DNA of 6,245 nucleotides from Thiomonas sp. (GTDB taxonomy: Bacteria > Pseudomonadota > Gammaproteobacteria > Burkholderiales > Burkholderiaceae_C), in contig DAIDHU010000229.1 in the NCBI GenBank assembly GCA_027451915.1, positions 1-6,245 of the forward strand. The letters run 5' to 3'. The first letter of the stretch is position 1; each line of letters starts with the position of its first letter. The notes below the pieces were generated by a model that saw only the letters and a program-made list of their open reading frames with translations, was not told the origin of the DNA and made no database searches. Below are positions 1 through 5,681 of the stretch, piece by piece. The translations under genes and the position numbers were made by a program.

Positions 1-1
1 G

Positions 2-589
2 CATGTGCTCTCGGTCTGCGTGGAGGTGTGCAGCGCGGCCATGTATCTGGATGACGACCCCGGGGTGCTGATCAGCGCCTGCCTGTTCGGCGACGGCGCC
101 GGGGCCGCGGTGCTGTCCGGCGCACCGCGCCCCGGCGGGCCGCACGTCGCCTGGATGGACAGCATGTCCCTGCTGCAGCCGGAGCGGCGCCAGGCGCTGA
201 TGTTCGAACAACGCGACGGCATGCTGCGCAACATCCTGACCCGCGCGGTGCCGGCACTGGCCGCCGAGCATGCGCAGCGCATTCTCGATGTCGTGCTGGC
301 ACGTGCCGGGCTCGAGCCCGGCGCCATCCGCAACTGGATCATGCACGCCGGCGGCCGCGATGTCCTGCTCGAGCTGCAGAGTCGTCTCGGCCTGTCGCCC
401 CACGAGCTGCGCTACAGCTCTGCCATGCTCCGCGAGTATGGCAATTTGTCGAGTGCCTTCGTGTATTTCGTGCTGGAGGCCGCGTTGGCCGACGACGCCG
501 CGCCTGGCTGGTGGTGGTTGTGCTCCTTCGGCGCCGGCTTCAGTTGCCACGGCGCCTTGCTCCAGGTCGGGGCCCAGGCCGCGCCATGA
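2..589 (+). CDS. Type III polyketide synthase (chalcone/stilbene synthase-like), C-terminal part
   Basis: This is the C-terminal half of a type III polyketide synthase, a soluble homodimeric ketosynthase that condenses an acyl starter with malonyl-CoA units and cyclises the chain to a resorcinol or pyrone. The gene enters from the left edge. The frame is open from base 2, and the GTG at 5 is an internal valine, not a start. About 195 codons remain of a family length near 350-390. Counting from the GTG, the family segment LISACLFGDGAGAAVL lies at residues 22-37, the catalytic His is H114 in WIMHAGG, and the catalytic Asn is N147 in YGNLSSA. The catalytic Cys lies outside the window. The C-terminal loop that is usually GFGPG reads SFGAGFS (174-180). 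The stop overlaps the methyltransferase start (ATGA). Family assignment is sure. Starter, chain length and ring type cannot be read from sequence. Confidence 0.93.
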   Translation, partial: HVLSVCVEVCSAAMYLDDDPGVLISACLFGDGAGAAVLSGAPRPGGPHVAWMDSMSLLQPERRQALMFEQRDGMLRNILTRAVPALAAEHAQRILDVVLARAGLEPGAIRNWIMHAGGRDVLLELQSRLGLSPHELRYSSAMLREYGNLSSAFVYFVLEAALADDAAPGWWWLCSFGAGFSCHGALLQVGAQAAP

Positions 590-1332
590 CCCCGTTGCCG
601 CGCGTGGTCCGTGCCGAGACCCTGGACGGTCTGGCCGAGGACGACCCGCGCGCGATGCGCTCGCGACGCGACCTGCGCCGCGTGCATCGCATCATGGGTA
701 CCTGCTCCATCCTGTCGCGGAACCTGCGCGCATGCAGTCTTCCGGGGGCCGGCCCCGCACCCCTGCGGGTGCTGGAACTCGGAGCCGGCGACGGCAGCCT
801 GATGCTGCGCGTGGCCGGCGCCCTGGCAGCCCGATGGCCGCGTGTCGAGCTCAGTCTGCTGGATCGCCAGGCCCTGGTCGGCTCCGACACCCTGCGGGGA
901 TACGCCAGGCTCGGCTGGACAGCCACCCCGCTGCGCATGGACGTGCTGGACTGGGTCGCCGCAGGCCCCGCGGCCGCCTACGGGGGCGACGCCACGCGGC
1001 GCTGGGACCTGATTGTCGCCAACCTGTTCCTGCACCACTTCCAGGGGCGGCAACTCCGCGAGCTGATGCTGGCGGTGGCCGAGCGCTGCGACCATTTCCT
1101 GGCCTGCGAGCCGCGCCGCTCCAGGTTCGCGCTGGCGGCCAGCCACCTGATCGGTGCCATCGGCGCGAATGCCGTGACCCGCGAGGACGCCGTGTCCAGC
1201 GTGCACGCTGGATTCCGCGACCGCGAGATTCACGCCCTGTGGCCGGCGGGCGAGGGCAGGTGGAGCACGCGGGAAGGGCCCGCGGGGGCCTTCAGCCACT
1301 GTTTCAGCGCGGCGCGCACGGGGGCCGCCTGA
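586..1332 (+). CDS. SAM-dependent class I methyltransferase of the type III PKS operon
   Basis: This 248-residue protein is a class I (Rossmann-fold) SAM methyltransferase, presumably cytosolic. The SAM-binding motif I is VLELGAGDG at residues 62-70. It is followed by the acidic strand-2 position in LLDRQ (91-95) and the post-motif strand DLIVANLFLHHF (141-152). The N-terminal 50 residues are Arg-rich and helical (RRDLRRVHRIMG), and may form a substrate lid. The start at 586 was chosen because its ATG overlaps the upstream TGA and the frame has family-like sequence from there. No strong Shine-Dalgarno is visible, which fits coupled translation. Its stop overlaps the next ATG (TGATG). From context it probably O- or C-methylates the type III PKS product, the role SrsB plays in Streptomyces, but it is not of SrsB's integral-membrane ICMT-like type. 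The acceptor atom is not determinable. Confidence 0.88.
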   Translation: MTPLPRVVRAETLDGLAEDDPRAMRSRRDLRRVHRIMGTCSILSRNLRACSLPGAGPAPLRVLELGAGDGSLMLRVAGALAARWPRVELSLLDRQALVGSDTLRGYARLGWTATPLRMDVLDWVAAGPAAAYGGDATRRWDLIVANLFLHHFQGRQLRELMLAVAERCDHFLACEPRRSRFALAASHLIGAIGANAVTREDAVSSVHAGFRDREIHALWPAGEGRWSTREGPAGAFSHCFSAARTGAA

Positions 1333-2639
1333 TGCGCAGCGACTTCGACGCCATGGTCATCGGCGCCGGGCCGGCGGGCTCGGCCGCCGCCATGTTCCTG
1401 GCACGCGCCGGATGGTCGGTGGCGCTGGTCGAGAAGCGCCAGTTCCCGCGGCGCAAGGTCTGCGGCGAATGCCTGGCGGCCAGCAACTGGTCCATCCTGG
1501 ACGCGCTCGGCGTCGGCGAGGCCTATCGCGCCGCCGCCGGCCCTGAACTGAAGACCCTGGCCCTGCTGCGGGCCGACAGCCGGGTGCTCGCCGCCTTGCC
1601 CCAGGGCCCTTCCGAAGGGCGGCCCTGGGGGCGCGCACTGGGACGCGAGACCCTGGACACCCTGCTGCTCGACCAGGCCCGCGCCGTCGGCGTGACGGTG
1701 CTCCAGCCCTGCGCCGTGCAAAGGGTCGAGGGCCGCATGGGCGACTGGCGCATCGAAGCCCGCGCGCTGGACGCCAGGCAGCAGCACAGGCTTCGCGCTC
1801 CCGTGGCCATCGCCGCCAACGGCTCCTGGGAAGCCTTGCCCTCGGGGCTCGCGCATCCACTCCCGCGGCGTCGTGCCTCGGATCTGTTCGCCTTCAAGGC
1901 GAACTTCCGCGGCGCGGCGCTGCGGGAGGGCGAGTTGTCGGTCCTGGCGCTGGAGGGCGGCTACGGCGGCATGGTGCTGGCCGACGACGGCCTGGCCACC
2001 GTGGCCTGCTGCCTGCGCCGCGATCGACTCGAAGCCTGCCGGCGCGCCCAGCCGGGGCTGCGCGCCGGGGATGCGGTGCAGGCCTGGCTGGTGCAGGCTT
2101 GCCAAGGTGTGCGCAGCGCCCTGGCGCCGGCCAGGCGCCAGGGGCCCTGGCTGGCAGCCGGGCCCCTCGACCCCGGAATCCGGCTGCGTGCCGACGACCC
2201 CATGTTCCGGATCGGCAACGCCGCCGGCGAGGCGCACCCCATCGTCGGCGAGGGCATGAGCATGGCGCTGCAATCGGCCTGGCTGCTGAGCGCCACCCTG
2301 CTCGAGGGCGCCGGGCAGGCCTTGCCGTCGCGGCAAGGGCCGGCCAGCGCGGCCTGGCAACGCGAGGTCGCGCTGCGCTACGCCGCGGCCTGGAAGCACC
2401 AGTTCGCCCCGCGCCTGCGACTCGCCGCCACCTTCGCCCAGGCCTGCATGCGCCCCTCGAGTTCGGGGCTCCTGCTGGGCCTCGCCCGCGCCTGGCCCGG
2501 GCTCCTGACCCAGGGCGCGCGCTGGAGCGGAAAGACCCGTGACATCACGCAGGGCATGACCACGCCCCCTGGCGCCGGGGCCGCCCGCGCGGCGCCACGG
2601 GAGCCCGGCCCCACGGCTTTCACCGAGGAACAGCCATGA
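1332..2639 (+). CDS. FAD-dependent oxidoreductase, geranylgeranyl-reductase-like family
   Basis: This 435-residue flavoprotein has an N-terminal FAD dinucleotide fold: VIGAGPAG at 9-16 after a short beta strand, with the acidic end of strand 2 at E34. The KVCGEC motif (42-47) is typical of the geranylgeranyl reductase / FAD-dependent hydroxylase group. GRETLDTLLLDQA lies at 104-116, and the second FAD motif GNAAGEAHPIVGEG at 295-308. That motif has Asn where most relatives have GD. The last ~30 residues are Pro/Ala/Gly-rich and probably disordered. The start at 1332 puts the GxGxxG strand at the usual distance, and a GGGGG run ends 7 bases upstream. The same frame stays open back to 270, but that part overlaps two other genes and is not coding. 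It likely hydroxylates or oxidises the aromatic polyketide, or reduces double bonds. Sequence alone does not separate these. Confidence 0.9.
   Translation: MRSDFDAMVIGAGPAGSAAAMFLARAGWSVALVEKRQFPRRKVCGECLAASNWSILDALGVGEAYRAAAGPELKTLALLRADSRVLAALPQGPSEGRPWGRALGRETLDTLLLDQARAVGVTVLQPCAVQRVEGRMGDWRIEARALDARQQHRLRAPVAIAANGSWEALPSGLAHPLPRRRASDLFAFKANFRGAALREGELSVLALEGGYGGMVLADDGLATVACCLRRDRLEACRRAQPGLRAGDAVQAWLVQACQGVRSALAPARRQGPWLAAGPLDPGIRLRADDPMFRIGNAAGEAHPIVGEGMSMALQSAWLLSATLLEGAGQALPSRQGPASAAWQREVALRYAAAWKHQFAPRLRLAATFAQACMRPSSSGLLLGLARAWPGLLTQGARWSGKTRDITQGMTTPPGAGAARAAPREPGPTAFTEEQP
1599..1630. repeat. Intragenic inverted repeat, 10-bp arms
   Basis: CCCCAGGGCC (1599-1608) and GGCCCTGGGG (1621-1630) are perfect reverse complements around a 12-base spacer that can itself fold (CTT-CCG-AAG). 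It lies inside the oxidoreductase gene, in codons for a hydrophilic stretch near residues 90-100. At about 70% GC, one 10-bp hairpin of this kind per window is roughly what chance gives, so function is unproven. Confidence 0.6.
2119..2143. repeat. Intragenic inverted repeat, 10-bp arms, 5-base loop
   Basis: CCCTGGCGCC (2119-2128) and GGCGCCAGGG (2134-2143) pair perfectly around the loop GGCCA. It lies inside the oxidoreductase gene near residues 263-271. It should be a very stable RNA hairpin. No T-run follows, so it is not an intrinsic terminator of the usual kind. Confidence 0.6.
2320..2338. repeat. Intragenic inverted repeat, 8-bp arms, 3-base loop
   Basis: CCTTGCCG (2320-2327) and CGGCAAGG (2331-2338) pair around TCG. 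It falls inside the oxidoreductase gene in a variable linker near residues 330-335, after the conserved second FAD motif. It is the third tight hairpin in this gene, and no terminator-like T-run follows. Confidence 0.5.
2625..2629 (+). promoter_or_regulatory. Ribosome binding site of the acyl carrier protein gene
   Basis: GAGGA ends 6 bases before the ATG at 2636. It is the clearest Shine-Dalgarno sequence in the window and fixes the ACP start. It lies within the last codons of the oxidoreductase. The neighbouring genes lack a site this strong, so the ACP may be translated at a higher rate than they are, as expected for a carrier protein. Confidence 0.75.
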
Positions 2640-2932
2640 AGACTACCTTCGAGCGCCTGAGCGCGATCCTGGTCAAGGACTACAAGGTCCCGCCCCAGGC
2701 CCTGGTTGCCGAGGCCACGCTGGAAAGCCTGGGCATCGACTCCCTGGCCGCCGCCGAGCTCCTGTTCAGCGCGGAGGATGCATTCCACATCCGCGTTCCT
2801 CCCGAGGCCGTTCCCCTGCCCACCCTGGGTGACGTGGTGGCCTACATCGAGGCCCTGATCGCGCAACAGCATGCCGGCCCGGCAGGCGAGCAACCCGCCG
2901 GGCAGGGCACGCAGGGGCCGGCGCGCTCATGA
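2636..2932 (+). CDS. Acyl carrier protein
   Basis: This is a stand-alone acyl carrier protein of 98 residues. The phosphopantetheine attachment serine is S36 in LGIDSLAAAEL (32-42), in the usual DSL context at the start of helix 2. The core (about 1-76) has the normal ACP helical pattern, including an acidic LFSAEDAFHI segment after the DSL helix. The remaining ~20 residues are Gly/Gln/Pro-rich and probably disordered, making the protein longer than a typical 75-85-residue ACP. ATGA overlaps couple it to the oxidoreductase before it and the ketosynthase after it. Known ACPs carry acyl chains as thioesters on 4'-phosphopantetheine. Here it most plausibly serves the adjacent ketosynthase and delivers a starter or intermediate to the type III PKS. 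No phosphopantetheinyl transferase gene is present in the window. Confidence 0.92.
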   Translation: MKTTFERLSAILVKDYKVPPQALVAEATLESLGIDSLAAAELLFSAEDAFHIRVPPEAVPLPTLGDVVAYIEALIAQQHAGPAGEQPAGQGTQGPARS

Positions 2933-4200
2933 GGCGGGTGGCCGTCACCGGCATCGGGGTGCTCAGCCCGCTGGGAGCCAGCGCCGCCGAGGTCTATGCC
3001 CATGCGCGTGCCGGACGTTCCGGGGTGCGCCGCATCGAGGCCCCCTTCGCACAGCGCCTGCTCGCGCCCATCGCGGCCAGCGTGGCGGACTTCGACCCCA
3101 GCCAGCATTTCGAGGCGCCCAGGTTGCGCATGCTCGATCGCGTGAGCCAGTTCGCGCTGGTCTCGGCCCGCCAGGCCCTGGATGCCGCCGGCACGGCCCT
3201 GGCGGGCTGCGATCCCGAGCGCTCCGGCGTGTTCGTGGGCACCGGCATGGGGGGCAGCCTGAGCAACGACGAGGGCTACGCCTGCCTGTATGGCGAGGCC
3301 TCCGACCGCATCAAGCCCTACACCGTGCTGCTGGGCATGCACAACGCGCCAGCGGCCTGGATCAGCCTGGAGCATGGGCTGCGCGGCCCCAGCCTGAGCT
3401 ACTCCACCGCCTGCTCCTCCTCGGCCGTGGCCATCCGCGAGGCCTGGCTGCGCGTCGCCGGTGGCAGCCTGGACCTGGCCGTCGCCGGCGGTGCCGAAGC
3501 CCCGCTGTCCCTGGGCTCCCTGAAGGCCTGGGAGGCCCTGCGCACCCTGGCGACGGTGGATGCCGCCGAGCCTGGCGCATCCTGCAAGCCCTTCGCCGCC
3601 AACCGCAGCGGCATGGTGCTGGGCGAGGGCGCCGCGATGCTGGTGCTGGAGCCCTGGGAACGCGCCCTGTCCCGCGGGGCCACCCTGTACGGGGAAGTGC
3701 TGGGCTACGGGCTGAGCACCGACATCGCCCACATCACCCGCCCCAGCGTCGAGGGCCAGGCCGCGGCCATGCGCGCCGCGTTGCGCTCGGCGGGAATCGG
3801 CCCGGCGGACGTCGACATGATCAACGCCCACGGCACCGCGACCCAGGCCAACGACTCCGTGGAAACCGCGGCCATCAAGGCCGTGTTCGGCGAGCGCGCG
3901 CCGCATATTCCCATCAGCGCCACCAAGGCCCTGCACGGGCACCTGCTGGGAGCCGCGGGCGCGCTGGAGTGCGTGCTGTCCCTGCTGGCCCTGCGCCACG
4001 GCACGGCCCTGCCCACCATGCACCTGCAGGCGCCGGATCCGGACTGCGATCTGGACTACGTGCCCAACCTGGCGCGCGAGGGCGTCGCGGCGCGCACCAT
4101 GATCTCGAATTCCTTCGCCTTCGGCGGCACCAACGCCGTGCTCGTGGTGGGCGCGGCGGGTGTCCGTTGCGCCCAGCCCCCGCTCAGCGCACCCCGATGA
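2929..4200 (+). CDS. Beta-ketoacyl-ACP synthase, FabF (KAS II)-like
   Basis: This 423-residue thiolase-fold condensing enzyme is close to FabF length (about 412). It begins MRRVAVTGIGVLSPLG, as KAS II proteins do. All the catalytic positions are present: nucleophile C162 in STACSSSA, H301 in NAHGTATQAND, K333 and H338 in KALHGHLLGAAG, and the gate/Phe loop NSFAFGGTNA (393-402). The complete Cys-His-His set argues for an active condensing enzyme and not a chain-length factor. The KALHGH motif has His where FabF usually has Thr (KSMTGH). The start overlaps the ACP stop (ATGA), with an AGGGG 11 bases upstream. It probably elongates acyl chains on the adjacent ACP to supply the type III PKS or to extend its starter. 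Its 3' end overlaps the opposing KpsC-like gene by 17 bp. A primary-metabolism fabF is unlikely given this operon. Confidence 0.93.
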   Translation: MRRVAVTGIGVLSPLGASAAEVYAHARAGRSGVRRIEAPFAQRLLAPIAASVADFDPSQHFEAPRLRMLDRVSQFALVSARQALDAAGTALAGCDPERSGVFVGTGMGGSLSNDEGYACLYGEASDRIKPYTVLLGMHNAPAAWISLEHGLRGPSLSYSTACSSSAVAIREAWLRVAGGSLDLAVAGGAEAPLSLGSLKAWEALRTLATVDAAEPGASCKPFAANRSGMVLGEGAAMLVLEPWERALSRGATLYGEVLGYGLSTDIAHITRPSVEGQAAAMRAALRSAGIGPADVDMINAHGTATQANDSVETAAIKAVFGERAPHIPISATKALHGHLLGAAGALECVLSLLALRHGTALPTMHLQAPDPDCDLDYVPNLAREGVAARTMISNSFAFGGTNAVLVVGAAGVRCAQPPLSAPR

Positions 4201-4211
4201 AGCGCCTGAGC
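4182..4211. terminator. Possible bidirectional terminator hairpin between convergent genes
   Basis: GCTCAGCGC (4182-4190) pairs with GCGCCTGAGC (4202-4211), giving 9 bp with one bulged C (4205) and an 11-base loop. The hairpin spans the overlapping stop codons of the ketosynthase (TGA ending at 4200) and the convergent KpsC-like gene (stop beginning at 4184). There is no T-run on either strand, so it is not a canonical intrinsic terminator. Its position is the main argument for a role. Confidence 0.3.
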
Positions 4212-5224
4212 AGCATGCGCCAGGGCGCCTGCCACCAGCGCGTGGCCCCGACGCGGCGGCGCTTCCACGCGGCCAGCTCCGCCACCGCCTGCTCCGCGCT
4301 GACCAGGGCGCCATCCTCTCCCAGGTACAGCGGGTACAGCAGCAGGGCCCCCGCCACGAGCTGGTCCAGCGACAGGCGTCGCGTGCGCCGAGGGTGCGGC
4401 AGCATGTCGCGCGTGAGGCCCCAGCCGGAGTAGAAGGGCTGGCCGTGGCACACCACCGGCACGCCGCGCAGCAGGGCCTCGAAGCCCGCCAGCGAGGTCA
4501 TCACATGCACCTCGTCGCGCTCGCCCAGCGCGCCCAGCAATTCGCCCATGGCCACCTCGCCCACCAGCTCGTCGCAGAGCTGGCCGGCCGAGTGCTCGCC
4601 CGCGCCCAGCTTGCGCAACCCCGCCACCACGTCGGGGTGGGGCTTGTACAGCACATGCGCATCGGGGCAGGCCTCGCGCACCCGGCGCAGCAGCTCCAGG
4701 TTGGCCCGCACCCCGGGAGCTCCCCAGGTCAGCGAGGCATCGCTTTCCACCTGGCCCACCACCAGCACCACGCGCCGCGCCTGCGCGGGCCGGCGCCAGG
4801 CGCGCGCGCCCACGTTGTACTTGGTCAGCCCGGCCGCCAGCACCTGCCTGCGCAGCCCGCGCGCGCGCGCCAGCAGCTCCGGCCCGAACTCGGCATGCTG
4901 CAGCAGCCGCTCCAGTTCCGAGGGCCGCGTGGCGTCGTAGTACATGCCCCGCGGGTCCACCACCCAGGACACCGGGCGCACCAGCTCCGCGCCCAGCCCC
5001 ACCGAACGCAGGAAACCATCCTCCAGGCGCAGCACGGGCATGTCCGGCGGCGCGGTCGTTGGCACCGGCGCCATGCCCCACAGCACCAGGGTGCCCAGCG
5101 GGGGAATCGCCGCGCCCTCGCGCAGGAACACCACCCGGCGCCCGGGAAAGCAGCGGGTGACAAAGCGGTGCTTCCAGACCGGAAAGGCGTGGACCAGTAG
5201 CGGATCAAGGGGCTCGATGGACAT
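4184..5224 (-). CDS. Single-domain KpsC-type capsular polysaccharide protein (beta-Kdo transferase-like)
   Basis: This 346-residue protein belongs to the KpsC/LipA capsule family. In E. coli-type group 2 capsules KpsC adds beta-Kdo residues to a lyso-phosphatidylglycerol lipid at the inner membrane. Family motifs in order are LEDGFLRSVGLG (67-78), D90 followed by GMYYD (93-97) and PSELERLL (101-108), GQVESDAS (157-164), YKPHPDVVAG (193-202), TSLAGFEALLRG (243-254) and GQPFYSGWGLT (261-271). The N-terminal WKHRF segment is also family-like, so the start at 5224 looks right, although no Shine-Dalgarno is visible. Full KpsC has two such domains (about 670 residues) and this protein has one, best matching the C-terminal type. 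No signal peptide or membrane segment is seen. It lies 22 bp downstream of vapC on the same strand. Family is confident, but exact linkage and acceptor are not. Confidence 0.85.
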   Translation of the reverse strand: MSIEPLDPLLVHAFPVWKHRFVTRCFPGRRVVFLREGAAIPPLGTLVLWGMAPVPTTAPPDMPVLRLEDGFLRSVGLGAELVRPVSWVVDPRGMYYDATRPSELERLLQHAEFGPELLARARGLRRQVLAAGLTKYNVGARAWRRPAQARRVVLVVGQVESDASLTWGAPGVRANLELLRRVREACPDAHVLYKPHPDVVAGLRKLGAGEHSAGQLCDELVGEVAMGELLGALGERDEVHVMTSLAGFEALLRGVPVVCHGQPFYSGWGLTRDMLPHPRRTRRLSLDQLVAGALLLYPLYLGEDGALVSAEQAVAELAAWKRRRVGATRWWQAPWRMLLRRFIGVR

Positions 5225-5246
5225 CGTGATTCAGGCGTGAACCCGC

Positions 5247-5681
5247 TCAGGCCTTCAGGTGCGTGAAGCGGGATCGCGGCAACAGTTTCCGGAACTCGCG
5301 GTCGAAGCTCACGAGGTGCTCTCCCGATTGCTCCACGGCAGCCGCCAGCCAGGCGTCGGGTAGCTCGTCGCCGACGAGCTGCTTGTCCAGGCACAACTGG
5401 CGCAGCCTGGCCCACTCGGGCCCCAGGGATGCCAGTTCGACGCCCGGGAATGCAAGCAAGGCGTCCACGAAGGCCACGGCATCGGCTGTCGGCGTGGGTC
5501 GCACGAAAATCTTCGCGCTGGTGACCAGACGCAGCCAGCTGGCCAGTACCGTCGGCATCAGGGTGAACGCGCCACCGTTCTCGGCCGAGGCGAGCGCCTG
5601 TTCCAGCCACGCGCGCGCGACCTGGTGGTGCGGATGGTCGCGGCGCGAGGCCGCGACCAGAACGTTGACGTCAGGCGTCAT
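5247..5681 (-). CDS. vapC: VapC-type PIN-domain toxin ribonuclease
   Basis: This 144-residue PIN-domain protein is the toxin of a type II toxin-antitoxin pair. VapC toxins are Mg-dependent endoribonucleases that cut specific RNAs, often tRNA or rRNA. The acidic active-site positions visible are D4 in MTPDVNVLVA, D105/D109 in GDELPDAWLAAA and D127 in LVSFDREF. The glutamate that many VapCs carry near residue 40-50 is not evident; the region reads TVLASWLRLVTS. That pattern, with RLVTS, resembles the VapC subgroup that begins TPDVNVL (the TIGR00028 type, from memory). The start at 5681 was chosen because the PIN fold begins there and its ATG overlaps the vapB stop by 11 bp. The frame is open to 5744, but the extra residues are antitoxin sequence in another frame. 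Confidence 0.88.
   Translation of the reverse strand: MTPDVNVLVAASRRDHPHHQVARAWLEQALASAENGGAFTLMPTVLASWLRLVTSAKIFVRPTPTADAVAFVDALLAFPGVELASLGPEWARLRQLCLDKQLVGDELPDAWLAAAVEQSGEHLVSFDREFRKLLPRSRFTHLKA

Noticed and set aside
412..1299. A 295-codon open frame on the - strand opposite the methyltransferase.
   Set aside because: High-GC antisense shadow with Gly/Ala/Gln-rich composition and no recognisable motif.
270..1331. A long open frame in phase with the oxidoreductase that would add 354 N-terminal residues.
   Set aside because: It overlaps the type III PKS and the methyltransferase, whose reading frames show clear motifs. The added sequence is Arg/Pro/Ala-rich shadow, and the FAD fold begins naturally at 1332.
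2119..2143. An intrinsic terminator within the operon.
   Set aside because: The stem is strong, but no T-run follows it and it sits in mid-gene of a coupled operon.
1230..2399. A 389-codon open frame on the - strand opposite the oxidoreductase.
   Set aside because: Its composition is that of a mirror of a GC-rich gene, and the opposite strand carries strong FAD motifs.
2842..4314. A 490-codon open frame on the - strand opposite the ketosynthase.
   Set aside because: The + strand frame has a complete ketosynthase active site. The antisense protein is Gly/Ala/Gln/His-rich without a fold.
2871..4433. A 520-codon + strand open frame longer than the ketosynthase itself.
   Set aside because: It is a frame-shifted shadow of the ketosynthase, Arg/Gly/Ala-rich and with no motifs, and it runs into the opposing KpsC-like gene.
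4855..4870. A GC dinucleotide run as a functional repeat or Z-DNA site.
   Set aside because: It is short and is explained by Ala/Arg codons (LLARARG) in the KpsC-like gene at high GC.
4160..5200. A 346-codon + strand frame opposite the KpsC-like gene.
   Set aside because: The - strand frame carries all the KpsC family motifs; the + strand one is His/Gln/Arg-rich shadow.
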